A stretch of DNA of 64,000 nt from Scedosporium boydii (taxonomy: Eukaryota; Ascomycota; Sordariomycetes; Microascales; Microascaceae), in the NCBI GenBank assembly GCA_002221725.1, contig NJFT01000023.1:124001-188000 (forward strand), read 5' to 3'. Below are positions 44,666 to 56,084 of this stretch, piece after piece (positions within the stretch are counted from its first letter, which is position 1; each line of letters begins with the position of its first letter). The position numbers and the translations under genes are program-made. A model generated the notes under the pieces. It did not search any database, had not been told where the DNA came from, and saw nothing but the letters and a program-made list of their open reading frames with translations.

Positions 44666-46118
44666 ATGACCTTATCTCAAGCGCCCTCTCCCGGCTCCAG
44701 CTCCCACATCGAAGTGCACACTAGCGCTTCGCCAACCTCTCCAATCTCCATTGACTGGACTCCAGGCAGCCAGGCCAGCCCAGCTTCCTTCCAACAAACG
44801 CGTATTCGCTCACACACCATGGCTCCGCGAGCGAGAAAGACCCCGGATACCCCACGTGGGAGCGGCATGCTCCGCCGAAGCCACAAGAAGTCGCGTAATG
44901 GTTGCATCGGATGCAAGCAGCGACACATCAAGGTATTGCTCAATCCATCCCCCGTGTCTCCGGTCGTTATCTTGCGTATCTGACATGGCGCCAATAACTC
45001 ACGGCTTGTGGCCCCCAAAATTTTAGTGTGATGAGAAGCGGCCTGAGTGTGCGAACTGCACAATTACTGAGAGGACATGTCAATATCCGGAAAAGCTTGG
45101 CTCCGGTAGCAATGCGAGCACGCCGCCGGCCCAACCGATGGCCGCTACGCCTTTGAGCATCCCGGAGCTGGTCCCGGAGCTGCTTGCCGCGACACAAACA
45201 GACACGGTCCAAGACGGGGACCACGAGCCGCCCGTGAATCTGGGCCATATGGAACTGCTCATCCGTTTCAACCTGGGCCTTCCCGTGCCAGAAATGGATG
45301 ACGAGCTGTGCGAGAAAGGCACAAGGGTTGCTCTCAACGCCAGCGCAGACGCCCCTTACCTATTACACGAAATCATGGCGTTTTCAGCCCGACACTTAGC
45401 CGCTCTACGACCCGAGAAATCACAAGAGTACCTCGCGCAATCCGTCAGGCTGCAGAATGTGGCCATCTCCCACTTCAACGTCGGTCAAGTACAGGTCGAC
45501 GAATCCAACTGCGTCGCCATGATTCTCTTTTCTTCCATCCTCGGGCGCCACCTCCTCATCGACGCACTTGCTGTACGAACCCCTGATTTCGCTCATTTCT
45601 TGGCCAGATATACCCAGCATACACGCATCCGCCAGGGTCTCCGAGCTGTTGCAAAGGGTTCATGGCCACTGCTACTCCAGACTGATCTCAAGGCCTTTCT
45701 CTCGTGGGGGTCGCGCATCATGCAGTCGCCGGGCGAAGGTCCAGAGTGTGACTCCCTTCGCCATCTGATTTCTCAGTCTTCTCTGCCTGTCGATGCCGCG
45801 GAGGCGTGTGGAAAGGCTATAGACGCCCTCCAGGCGGGATTTGACGAGCTTCGCTCTTCAGAGGATGAGGGAGCCCTCCGTTGCCAAATCGTGTATATGT
45901 GGTCGATCATGGCGCCTATGGAGTTTCTCGACTTGCTCGAGCAGCATCACCCCGAGGCCATTGTTATCCTAGCATACTATGCTGTTCTGTTACATGGGGC
46001 GAGGTCTATATGGCAGATTGGGGACTCGGGGGCATACATTGTAAACTCTATCTCTCAGTTTCTAGGACCGCATTGGTCTCAATGGCTGTCGTGGCCAATA
46101 TCAATGATTACAACTTGA
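44666..46118 (+). CDS. Zn2Cys6 transcription factor, Upc2-like
   Basis: Two exons, 44666-44932 and 45027-46118, giving 452 aa. After a Ser/Pro-rich N-terminus of about 66 residues, the DNA-binding region reads RRSHKKSRNGCIGCKQRHIK, then CDEKRPECANC and ERTCQYPE. This is the zinc cluster with the basic lead-in typical of the Upc2/Ecm22-type sterol-uptake regulators. The single intron interrupts the cluster just before the third Cys. The C-terminal part is helical, with LLIRFNLGLPVPEMDDEL, ALNASADAPYLLHEIMAFSARHLA and LAYYAVLLHGARSIWQIGD, matching the regulatory domain of that subgroup. Its neighbours, an RTA1 membrane protein and a sterol glucosyltransferase, make a lipid/sterol-related role plausible (inference). 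Confidence 0.88.
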
Positions 46119-46423
46119 TATTCTAATTATCCTCGAAAAAGACATTGCAGGAACAAATAACAGCGCAAGGATTAATCAACACGGAAACCCATCGTAACGA
46201 GTAACAAAAGAAAGAAACAGAAAAAGAAAGAAAAAATGGAAACGTCAACATAAGAGCAGTCTATGGCTAAAATGCAACCGATCCAACGTGAGAAGTCTAT
46301 CCGCCTCAACCTCCTTCTCGAAACTAACTTTCGCTATAGATAGATCCTGCCACTCAACCCCTCGCCACCATCCATACACCTTGAAACTTGCATCTGCCAT
46401 TATCCCACTCCAGCCGGGGGTCT
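46119..46423. other. intergenic region between convergent genes
   Basis: 3' flanks of the regulator and the RTA1 gene. An A/G-rich run lies near 46200-46240. Confidence 0.5.
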
Positions 46424-47512
46424 CTAAGAGTAGCTGCGGGATTGCCCTGCAGAGTACTCGTGAGTTTGTCTAGTCCACTGCGCCGACTTCTGGTGGCCAC
46501 TCTCAAGATCTCCCCCAAGTACCTCGAGGCTTGTGACGGACGCAAGTGGCTCCTTATTCTCATGGCTAATGACTCGGCTCGGATGGAACCAATTAAACAT
46601 GACAACCACGATGAACATGGGTACCGCGTCAAAGATGTACAGATACGCCTCCTTCGACAGCAGCTCGCCCTCGGACCCCATGACATACTCGATGATTCGG
46701 AAGACCGATCGGATCATGATGAGAATACTTGACCCGTAGAGGACATAAAGGAGACCCTTCCACGGCGTATTCAGGGAGTGGGACTGTGGAGTCGGGTGAC
46801 GACTGATTCGTAGGTGGAAGATGAAGGAAACGACAATGAAGAAGCCGAAGAACAGGATTTGGATGGCGAGACCGCCGAGAATGATGTTTTCGGCTCTACG
46901 CGCATCTTCGCTGCTTTTCGCCGTCGCCATAATGCCACCGCCTAGAGAGAGAAATTGTTAGCATTGTTTACTTTATGATCTTCGCCCTTTCCTGAGCATC
47001 TTGGGTTGGCAAGTCCCACCTCCTCCCTGCGTAAAGAACGACAGGACATCGCCCAGGATGAAGAACTTCGTGAGCCACTTCGGCTTGATAATCGAGTAGG
47101 AGTCGGCACCGAGGCGTACCACAAGTCGACCGAGGATCATGTAGATAGAAGCCGCGAAAAGTGCTGGTGCGAGCAGGAGAAGCAGAGATTGGATGATGTA
47201 TGGGTTTTTGGTAAAGTCAGGATACTCTTTCGATGACATCGCGCGACCGACGTAACCGATTGCTTCGACTAGATATGGGGAGAATTATTACTACCACTCT
47301 CGGTTATGATTTCTGGGTCAAAGAACATCGGGGAGCATACATAAACAGCCCACAACAAACGGTATAAAGTACCAGGTCCTGCTGGTCACCAACTGTTTCA
47401 CATGCCAAGCTGCGGAGAGGAAGAAGAGGATAATAAAGATGACGGCAGCCACCATGGATGGATGGTATCTGTAAAAGACGAAGCCGATGGCCCCTCCCTC
47501 GTCGGTCGCCAT
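46424..47512 (-). CDS. RTA1-like lipid-translocating membrane protein
   Basis: Reverse gene with exons 47512-47341, 47268-47020 and 46941-46424, giving 312 aa. The predicted topology is seven membrane helices, as in the RTA1 family. Signature pieces are FVFYRYHPS at the start, VGCLFEAIGYVGRAM, NPYIIQSLLLLLAPALFAASIYMILGR, TKFFILGDVLSFFTQ, IRSVFRIIEYVMG and an EAYLYIFDAVPMF segment. The C-terminal tail is cytosolic and polar. RTA1-type proteins are associated with resistance to 7-aminocholesterol, other toxic lipids and azoles in yeast, and with phospholipid or sphingoid translocation. The gene is convergent with the Upc2-like regulator and divergent from the sterol glucosyltransferase. Confidence 0.92.
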
Positions 47513-48452
47513 TGCGTTAGGGTTCGAAGATAATATCGGGGAAGACGGATCACGGGAGAGCTAGCACTAGGAGTAAAGATCGATTAGGCTTCGATGGTAT
47601 CGACACGAGGTGAGAGAAGTGTCCAAGGATCGATGAATGTCTCTGTCTAAATCTTAACCAGAATGTTGCGAACTTCGGAGGATATAAATATCCACCCCTT
47701 TGATGCACACGAGCGTTTTCTCCGAAGCTCTGGTATCCTCCCCTGAAGAGGTTAGATCCATCCTCAGATAAAAATACGCGGAAATACATCGATCCACCAG
47801 CCCTACCGTTTTTGTTAAGCGCAACCAAAAAGCCCTGCATTGATGTTTGACCTTACGAGGTACGCGTACTTCGTAGCACTGCCATCTCTTTTTATCGGCG
47901 GGTCGGATCCATCTGCCAACAAGATTAAGCTCCTCATGGCGTGCAATCGGAGACGCAAGAATACGCGTATCCAGGGGCCCCCGGAACTATACCGGATTTA
48001 GACTGCGGGAATGAGATCCTGGTTCCACATTGTCGGATCTGATAGGGCCAGGGCCGCTAGCCCTGTCTGTTGCATTAAGTTCCCGGATACGCGTATTGCG
48101 TATTGCTCCACCGTTGCGGTCTCGTCCGAAATACTCGTATCTTCATTCACGGGCGGTGTCATCGGCGATAAGACGCCGCGGAATGCTCGACTCAAACTCT
48201 TCAAATAGGAGAACAATGGCGCTGCGCCACGAAGCACATAAATATTTGGCCGAAGAGCTTGCGTCGGCATGTTTCGCTGATATAGATCGAGAGAAGCGTC
48301 GGCGACGGAATGGTTGAATAGGTCATGGCGACAGACATGAACAAAACACGCACGCAGCATCCTTTCCGAGTCTTGACCTTTCACGAGGTCCTTTTTCCGA
48401 CCTCGCAATTTCTTACATCCATTTCACTCTGCCGTACCACCGGAAAGACATC
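47513..48452. promoter_or_regulatory. divergent promoter region of RTA1-like and sterol glucosyltransferase genes
   Basis: 940 bp between the two divergent genes. Contains ATACGCGTAT-type palindromes near 47964-47973 and 48088-48097. A 136-codon reverse frame (47998-48408) looks mildly protein-like but has no family and lies in the expected promoter. Confidence 0.4.
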
Positions 48453-51399
48453 ATGGCGGGAGAAAAGTCTTCTCCTTTTGTGAGGGCATCGTCCTTCCTT
48501 TCGAAGAATCCTTTCGCAGGTAATACCAATGTCAGAGGTAAGTAGTTTCCGATACAAATAATGCCAATGATTGAAAAAGTTAGGCTGCTGCCTGCACCCT
48601 ACTAACGCGGTACGGCTTAGACGACGGCCGCGTCGACATTGTCGTCGACTCTGCCCTTGGCAGAATCGCTAATCGCCTCATGCATGATGACTCCACCATC
48701 AACGCCAACCGTTCCTCGATGCCGCCTCCCCAATACTCCATCATCGATCCCCTCGAGTCCCAAGTAACTGAGTCGCCGCGACCGCAAACGTCTACCCAAA
48801 GCTCCATCAGCTTAAACATCGTCATCCAAGTCGTCGGAAGCCGAGGCGACGTCCAGCCCTTCGTGGCGCTGGGCGCCGAACTCCGCGCATCCGGCCACCG
48901 CGTCCGACTTGCAACGCACGACGTCTTCAAAGACTTCGTGAAAAGCGCGGGGCTAGATTTCTACCCTATCGGCGGCGACCCAACCGGTCTCATGGCTTTC
49001 ATGGTCAAGAATCCCGGCTTGATACCTAGCATGGATAGTCTCCTTGCGGGCGAGGTGCAGGGGAAGCGGGCCATGGTCCGGACTATGCTTGATGGGTGCT
49101 GGAGGTCGTGTATAGATGCCGATCCAGATAGCGGCGAGCCGTTCGTGGCGGATGCGATTATTGCGAACCCGCCGAGCTTTGCGCATGTTCATTGTGCACA
49201 GGCACTGGCTGTGCCTCTCCATATTATGTTTACTATGCCGTGGACGAGCACAAGGCAATTCTCGCATCCACTGGCTAATCTGACATTTAGTAATGGAAAG
49301 ATCGATCCTGGTACCGCAAATTATATGTCATACTGGTTGGTGGAATGGATGACATGGCAAGGGTAAGACGGTGAATATGATTGAAAGAGTACCATGAACT
49401 TAGCTCACGGCTCTTGAACGACAGACTTGGAGATGTGATTAACGAGTGGAGGACGACTATCGACCTGGAACCAGTGCCCACGTCTGAGGGCCCCAAACTC
49501 CTCGAGACCCTCGGTGTGCCCGTGACATACTGCTGGTCTCCCGCACTCGTCCCCAAGCCAGCCGACTGGCCCTCGTCAATAGGTGAGTTACTGCTGTGTC
49601 GGGTCATCGGGATTCACGGTTAACTTGTTAAGACAGATATCTGTGGCTTCTTCTTCCGAGAACCACCCGATTACACCCCGCCAGATTCTCTCGCCAGTTT
49701 CCTAGCCAAAGGCTCAACACCAATATACATCGGATTCGGAAGCATCGTGATCAACGACCCTGAAAAGTTAAACTCCATCCTCGTCGAAGCTGTACAGACC
49801 GTAGGGGTAAGGGCCATCATTTCGAAAGGGTGGAGCAATCTCGGCGGAAAGACGACCGGTCCCACGGATGACGGCAGCATCTTCTACCTAGGAGACTGTC
49901 CCCATGAGTGGCTGTTCAAGCATGTTTCAGCAGTTATGCATCATGGTGGAGCGGGGACTACGGCGTGCGGTCTGTTGAATGCGCGACCGACGACCGTCGT
50001 GCCTTTTTTTGGAGAGTGAGCTCTTATTTTTTTTTTTTTTTGTTCGCTACAGCCGTTACTGTTACTGACACGAAAGCAAGTCAGCCGTTTTGGGGAGAGA
50101 TGGTCGCCATGGCAGGTGCCGGGCCAAAACCGATCCCCCATAAGCTCTTAGATGTACACAACTTTACAGATGCCATCCGGTTCTGTCTTACCCCGGAGGT
50201 ATCAGCTGCTGCCCAGAGGTTAGCGGCAAGCATCAGGGCAGAGACAGGTGTCAAACAGGCAGTCAGATCTTTCCATAATCATGTCTTGTCCTATAACATC
50301 CGATGCGACCTCCTTCCAAGTCGGCCTGCAGCGTGGATGTATAAGACGAAGAGTGGAAGGTCGATCAAGCTGTCGAAGATCGCTGGCGAGATCCTTGTGT
50401 ACTCTTCAGGTATCCAAAGGAAACATCTCAAACGGTGAGTGCAGGGTGTTTTACATGACCTACTTTTTTTCCAGACAAACTAACGTTTTCTGGTAAAAGG
50501 TATGAAATCAATCCTATCGAGATCAGGAATCGTCGTTGGGATCCTATGACAGGAGTAGCTTCGGCAACCCTTCACACCGGCAAAAGCATGTTGGTTGCAA
50601 CTTCGGATATCGTCGTCAAGCCTCTAAAGACATATCGATCTCTAAACGCGAATCACTCCCCATCTCCGGGACCTGATGACATAGAGAGGGGAGCTGGCAT
50701 GACCACGCCACCGCCAACCCCTGGAACAGGTAGGTCAGCAGTCGGATCTTCGAGTCATTCTCTTAACCATACCCAGAATCGATCCTGTCTAGCGGATACG
50801 GGACAAGTTGTAGCGGCATCCGTGTCGGGAGTTGGTGGATTCTTCAAAGCGCAGTGGAAGGGCTTCCTACTAGATATTCCCCTGTCCGCTGCCGAAGGCC
50901 TTCGCGCCGTTCCGAAACTCTACGGCGAACACGTGCCCGAGCGGGATGTTATCACCGATTTTAGGTCTGGCGCTGTGGCGGGCGGAAAGCAGTTTGTCCT
51001 TGGTATATCAGGAGGCGTGACAGACCTGTTTCTGCAGCCATATGCGGGGGGCAGTCGTGATGGCGCCCGCGGTGTTGCCAAGGGGCTAGGAAAAGGTGTC
51101 GTCGGATTCACGACCAAAGTTTTGTCTGGTGAGTTTGTTCTCGGAAGTCCAAGCTCGATGTAAAACTAATCTCCAGCCCAGCCCCCGTTGGCCTCGTTGC
51201 CTACTCATTTGAGGGAATCTACCAGGATATTCGAAACTTTACCTCGAAAACGGGACGAATCATCCAAACCCAACAGCATCTGGAGGGGACGCACTTACTC
51301 CAAGCTGAACTCACGATGGGTCGTGAATTAGAAAGTAAGGTACTTGAGGCATTCAGGAGATATAATTCGGAGCAACGCATGGCAACACTCGGCACATGA
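48453..51399 (+). CDS. UDP-glucose:sterol glucosyltransferase-like protein
   Basis: Multi-exon gene from ATG 48453 to TGA 51397-51399. The first exon encodes [17 protein letters not shown] and joins at AGAG to an exon starting DDGRVDIVV. The donor-sugar N-domain is typical of the GT28-like part of sterol glucosyltransferases: [45 protein letters not shown]. The nucleotide-binding half has [22 protein letters not shown] [24 protein letters not shown], then [12 protein letters not shown]. These enzymes move glucose from UDP-glucose to the 3-OH of sterols at membranes. No PH or GRAM domain precedes the catalytic part, unlike ATG26. A C-terminal extension of about 300 residues ([22 protein letters not shown] and onward) is found in fungal members of this subgroup. 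Confidence 0.9.
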
Positions 51400-52065
51400 G
51401 TTCAGCGCTGGATCGTAACAATCACGGAATATTTTACAGGAGGAAAGTCCCCCGAGGGCTAAGAATTCTAGAGACACACTGTTGCTCCCCGAATTTGTTT
51501 CACCCGTCCAATTTACACATTTGTTATCTCTCACGCTACGAGAGCACGTAGCGAGGCCCGCGTAGGTGTTGCAGGGAACAAAACGACGCAGCTCAACGGA
51601 TGTTATTTACCGCTAGGCTAAACTGTACGGTACGTGGGGTCATTCATCAATATGATCCTGCTGTGTAACCTACGTACGTAGCGGCGTGCCTCCAGACCTA
51701 TCGTTGCCAGGGAACCCCGTGGCGCAGTGGGAGGATTCAATGTAAGTAGACAGACGGACGGCCTGTGAGCATCGCGCACGCGGCTCGTAATTGCTCCCGC
51801 GTTTTCATCTCCAAGAATAGACGTTTGACGGTAAATGCTAGATTCTATTTTCGTCCAATTTGGAAGTGTGATAAATGAATCAACCGACTTTTCTCCCAGG
51901 AATCGTCCCACAAGATGGCCTATTTCAACTGTTATTAAAGACACCACATTGCCCCAGACACTAAACTTCCATCGTTGCCAAAACCAACATAGCAACAGAT
52001 CCGTCCACTCTGAGCCTATCCTCTGTCCTCCATTCACCTCGTTGGAAAGCACTACTGACCTCACA
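51400..52065. other. intergenic region
   Basis: 3' flank of the sterol glucosyltransferase and 5' leader of the next gene. The frame of the next gene stays open upstream to 51835, but that part is not family-like. Confidence 0.5.
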
Positions 52066-52776
52066 ATGAAACTTCTTCCACAACTTGCTACTTCCCTCGG
52101 AAGTCTGCTCCTGATCACAACCCCGGTCCTCGGAGACGATGTAGAGCTACCCGACCTGGATAACTTGAAAATCATCTCCGCCACCTGGAACGGCACCGGC
52201 TGCCCCGCTGACACTGTCTCCATTACGGAAAGAATGGTACCTAATGCCCAAATGATACGTTTCTCGGAAGACCCACCTTTCGGTGAGATCGAAATCACAT
52301 ACGACGGCTTCAACATCTTCATCGGGCCCGACATCGTGCCGGAGAAAAACGAGAAGGAGTGCACGCTCCTCTTGGAGATCGCACCGCCATCGGGCTGGCA
52401 ATTCGCCGTGGAGTCCATCGTCTGGTTCGGCGGGTATACGATAGAGGAGGGAGTCTCGTACCACATGTCTGCCATCTCGTCCTTCAACGCCAAGGGGGAC
52501 TGGGGAACGAGCACGGAATGGACCACCGAAGGGGGCAGTGTCGGGCCGATAGACGATGTTTACACGGCCGGAAATATCGTTTATGGTATAACTGCCTCGT
52601 CGATGGGCGAAGATCCGCTGTACTCGAGATGCGGGAATGGGGAGGTAAAAACGCTCAAGTTCAAGTTGAAGGTGTGGTTGACGTCCGACGTGGAAGAGAG
52701 TTATGGGACCAATTTCGACCCGGAGAAGGCATTTAAGATGAATCTTGGGATAGATTGGAAAGAATGCGAGCCCTAG
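52066..52776 (+). CDS. secreted DUF4360-like protein
   Basis: Intronless gene, 236 aa from the ATG at 52066. The in-frame codons upstream look like leader, and the signal peptide starts at this ATG. Residues 1-23 are a signal peptide (LLLITTPVLG end). The mature part reads ISATWNGTGCPADTVS, FGEIEITYDGFNIFIGPD, KECTLLLEIAPPSGWQFAV, then YSRCGNGEVKTLKFKLKVWL, fitting the DUF4360 family of small secreted proteins. The four conserved Cys probably form disulfides. DUF4360 proteins are found in fungi, oomycetes and some bacteria, with no assigned biochemical role. A start context of CACAATGA supports this ATG. Confidence 0.85.
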   Translation: MKLLPQLATSLGSLLLITTPVLGDDVELPDLDNLKIISATWNGTGCPADTVSITERMVPNAQMIRFSEDPPFGEIEITYDGFNIFIGPDIVPEKNEKECTLLLEIAPPSGWQFAVESIVWFGGYTIEEGVSYHMSAISSFNAKGDWGTSTEWTTEGGSVGPIDDVYTAGNIVYGITASSMGEDPLYSRCGNGEVKTLKFKLKVWLTSDVEESYGTNFDPEKAFKMNLGIDWKECEP

Positions 52777-53772
52777 AAAGGGATGATAACTAAAGTATAA
52801 GCTCTAGGTGTAATCTAGTTGGGTTGGAAAAGCCAGGCTGCCGCCACACCTTTGTAACAGTCTGCCTCGAGAATCTCAACTAATTACGTTCCCCACCATA
52901 AATAAATCTCATAAGTTCCTAAGGGATTGTGCATTATCTGTGGAAGAGATAGCGAAAGTGTAAGTAAACCAACAACTCATGATTCAAATTCAGCCCACAA
53001 TCATGTAAGGTAAGTACTCCTATTATTTCACTCCAATCGAAGCTTTCCCCCTTGACTATTCCCAGCCAAGACGATACAGACACTACTTAGCTCTAACCCA
53101 TGGTACTTCCAACCTGATGTCGAGGGTTAGGATAAACTGAAAAATCATCAAGTAATAAAGAATTGCAGATGGTTGATCTGCAGGTCTAACCGTATTCGTC
53201 ACGATGAGGCGGGAGCCTCCCCATCAATGGCACAGTCAGTACTTCGTAGGAATCTCTTCGGGGTAATTAAGGAACCTTAACAGGCTAGAGACTACTGAGG
53301 TAGCGTATTAAACCAACTAATAAGTAAGACTGGTATACAAGAAGGGCATACAATCATCGGGAATTCGGTATCACCCACGAGACTACCCGATCCTCACACA
53401 AACATTACGGGCTGCCAATGTATCGTAAAGGGACTTAATCCCCCCAACTCTTGTCCCTCGAGAAGGGAAAGGAGATAACACTTTATTCTGGCCCATACTG
53501 TTTTACTGGGTGTATGTACTGAGGCCTCGGTATATGGATCGTATGTATTCACCCGCAGAAGCTAGCATCGTGAGAAAGAAGTGTTATTGAAGATAAACAA
53601 TATTATAGACCACAAATCAGAAGCACTCATTCCCTTACCCCATCCCATCCAAGCTCGGGGCAGCAGAGGGAGAGCACGTAATCAGGCTCTCTTGTCGCTG
53701 AGGTGCCTCGCTAGGCTAAGCGATCGACAGAGGCACGAGGTAGACATGGCATTGCGCTGCATATTTTTCTAA
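52777..53772. other. intergenic region
   Basis: Nearly 1 kb, moderately AT-rich, with no coding frame of substance. Confidence 0.5.
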
Positions 53773-54870
53773 TTACTTTCTGAGTCCTCGTCCTCCATAC
53801 CACTCGTAAAACTTCACGTACTGGTTGTGAAGTTGCTCGAGAGTCGTAAACGGTTCATCTAGTTTAGGATAATCTTTGAGAGCTCCGCTCCAGAGATCGA
53901 AGCGGTCATTGTCAACAAAGGGTGCCTCTCCCATCAACATTCTGCGGACCAACGGGAATTCCGGTTTTCGGTCCAGCGCCGAATTGCAGGTCGCGCATCG
54001 AAGCCGCTCTAAGCCCGTGCCATCGCTGATAGTGTCGGCGCAAACGGTGCAGCAGAAAATTCCTCTGGCCATGGTGGCTTCGGCTAGCGCTTTCCAGTAA
54101 TTTATCTCGTCAGACACAATCTTGTATATTTGAGGGTGACGGTACATTGCGAGAAGCTCGTCAAGGGGGGGAAACTCGTCGTCGGATGACTCTTTATCTA
54201 GGCTTAGTAACTCGCCTTCGATCGTACGTAGATCCAGGCCGTCTAGATCAGGAGGCGGTGTCTTGGCTAGAAGATCATTTGGAGACGGTAGGTTGTAGTT
54301 ATCTTTGAGGGAGGCCTCCTGGTCAGGGAAGACTATGGGAGCAAGGCGTTCGACGTGCTCGTTGCTCTCCTCGGCAAGCCACATCTGGAAGGCCTCGTCA
54401 AGGGACTGGAATGGATCGCTCGGGAGCCGTTCTGGGATGAAGGTTGTATTGTCGTTCCCATCTGATGCTGAAGCTTCCAAGTGGATATCGCAAGGCTCAC
54501 CTCCACAGGAGAAACACCAAGAAACAGAGTCAGGCTCGTTATAACAGAGATGACAAATTGAATCCTCTGGTAATTCATCCGGCTGTATTATCTCGGAAAA
54601 CGAGTGGATTGCGTCTGATTCCCTCATAGACGTATGATCCATCCCTTCAATATGCTCGATCGGTAGCCGATAGCGATGTACTCCATCAGACTGGTTATCT
54701 GGAGCATAGTCTTCGGCGTCGATAAGTGTCATGACTAGGCACGAGAGCGTATCGAGTTCTCTCTCGTCCACAGCGTACTCAAGCGTAACAGCACGGCGAA
54801 ATTCGGCAACTAGTTCCCCGAGAAATTCGCTGACCTGCATGTCATCGCTGCCGATTCGTGGAACTCCCAT
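53773..54870 (-). CDS. acidic Cys-rich protein of unknown function
   Basis: Intronless reverse gene, 365 aa from the ATG at 54870. It is strongly acidic overall. Two metal-binding-like modules are visible. The first, near the end of the N-terminal third, is C-x2-C-x9-C-x2-C-x4-C-x2-H (CHLCYNEPD, then WCFSCGGEPCDIH). The second is C-x2-C-x14-C-x2-C in the C-terminal third (CTVCADTISDGTG, then LRCATCNS). These resemble zinc ribbons or RING-like knuckles but match no domain I can name. The C-terminus has an aromatic-rich helix (YVKFYEWYGGRG). No signal peptide or membrane segment. The steady amino-acid composition and single open frame support a real gene. Confidence 0.7.
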   Translation of the reverse strand: MGVPRIGSDDMQVSEFLGELVAEFRRAVTLEYAVDERELDTLSCLVMTLIDAEDYAPDNQSDGVHRYRLPIEHIEGMDHTSMRESDAIHSFSEIIQPDELPEDSICHLCYNEPDSVSWCFSCGGEPCDIHLEASASDGNDNTTFIPERLPSDPFQSLDEAFQMWLAEESNEHVERLAPIVFPDQEASLKDNYNLPSPNDLLAKTPPPDLDGLDLRTIEGELLSLDKESSDDEFPPLDELLAMYRHPQIYKIVSDEINYWKALAEATMARGIFCCTVCADTISDGTGLERLRCATCNSALDRKPEFPLVRRMLMGEAPFVDNDRFDLWSGALKDYPKLDEPFTTLEQLHNQYVKFYEWYGGRGLRK

Positions 54871-56084
54871 GATCAACGATGTAACAGATGCTGCTGTGCG
54901 GAAGCCTGGAGAAGAACGTGCGAGTAGAGGACAGAGAAGTGATGGTGAGGCGAAAGTGATGGAGGAAGGAGGAAACCACTGGGGGTGAAGAGCGAACGGT
55001 CAGGGAGGAGACGGGAGTTTATATGCCCGGACTCATCTTGCCCAGAGCACAAACGACTGCTTCGCCCTCTCCTGACGGGCGTCTCAAGCCTGTAATGGTG
55101 GAGAGAGGATGCCATATCGGTTTACCTGCGGATCGAAATGACATCCCGTACCTGAGTCCAGTAACCACCCGCATTACATAGCCTCTCTGAGTCATTTCGA
55201 TCCCTTGAAGACTGAAATGATGCCCACTCTCAATCCTAGTCTGCGCCCCCATCACCGAGCACCGCTGAGCGAGTGCCCCTTGGCTAGCATCCCATGGTCG
55301 AGCCAAGACTGGCGATAAAACTCTGGCATTCATTGCATGGTCGCCCGGCGTGGCTCTTGAGGCGGCATGTCGAGATGTTTAGATGCGGTAAAGGGACTGA
55401 GGTTCAGCTCCGACCAAGTGTAGCGATTTGCACATTTCCATCCTGCAGGATGCTGTAGTTGGATAGACACAAGTGGTTGTGTGTCTGAATGTAGTTGTAG
55501 TTTAACATAATATAGTTCTCTCAGGATTTTTGTCAACAGAAAAGAAAATTGTTGCCTTAAGGCAGTAAAATTGTGACTAAGCCAGACTCGTAGTACATAG
55601 ACCATTGATACTGCCAATTGCATTATGCAATCTGTGGGGACCTTGGGTCGAGAATTTAAAACAGGCACTGGCCAGGCCCGAAGCGAAAACGTTGATATCT
55701 TCAATCGAGGAATTACTGACCGGTTTTTGCACATCTGCACACAACCGAGATACATCAAGTTCTCACCTGAGGAATTGAGATGGAGGTATGAACTCCACGT
55801 GGAAGCTGCTCGGATACAATAGGATCAGGATTAAACAAGGAATCCGCCCTGGCAGCATATTTTTCGGATCTAGGGCTGGCATAAGGACCTTCTGGCACAT
55901 GTTTTCAGCTGTAGTCTACGGACGAATCAAATCGTCGAAGCAAAAGCCCAGTTACTGGCGTTAGACAGTGATCCTCACCGCCTGCCCCTCTTTTCATCCC
56001 AAGGCACCATAGTTATCCACGTCAACAACAGCTGTAGACACTCAAGGTGAATTCCAATCGACAAGTCCCTTTCACAGCTAGGGC
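54871..56084. other. intergenic region, no supported gene
   Basis: Upstream of the Cys-rich gene and of the HET gene. An imperfect inverted repeat is visible (GATCGAAATGAC near 55132 against GTCATTTCGATC near 55192). A 142-codon reverse frame at 55330-55758 has no domain. Confidence 0.45.
55132..55203. repeat. short inverted repeat
   Basis: GATCGAAATGAC at 55132-55143 is the reverse complement of GTCATTTCGATC at 55192-55203, spaced by 48 nt. Flanking bases extend the match only a little. It could be a hairpin-forming remnant. Confidence 0.5.

Noticed and set aside
47998..48408. 136-codon reverse frame upstream of the sterol glucosyltransferase
   Set aside because: Lies in the expected promoter, overlaps palindromes, and matches no family.
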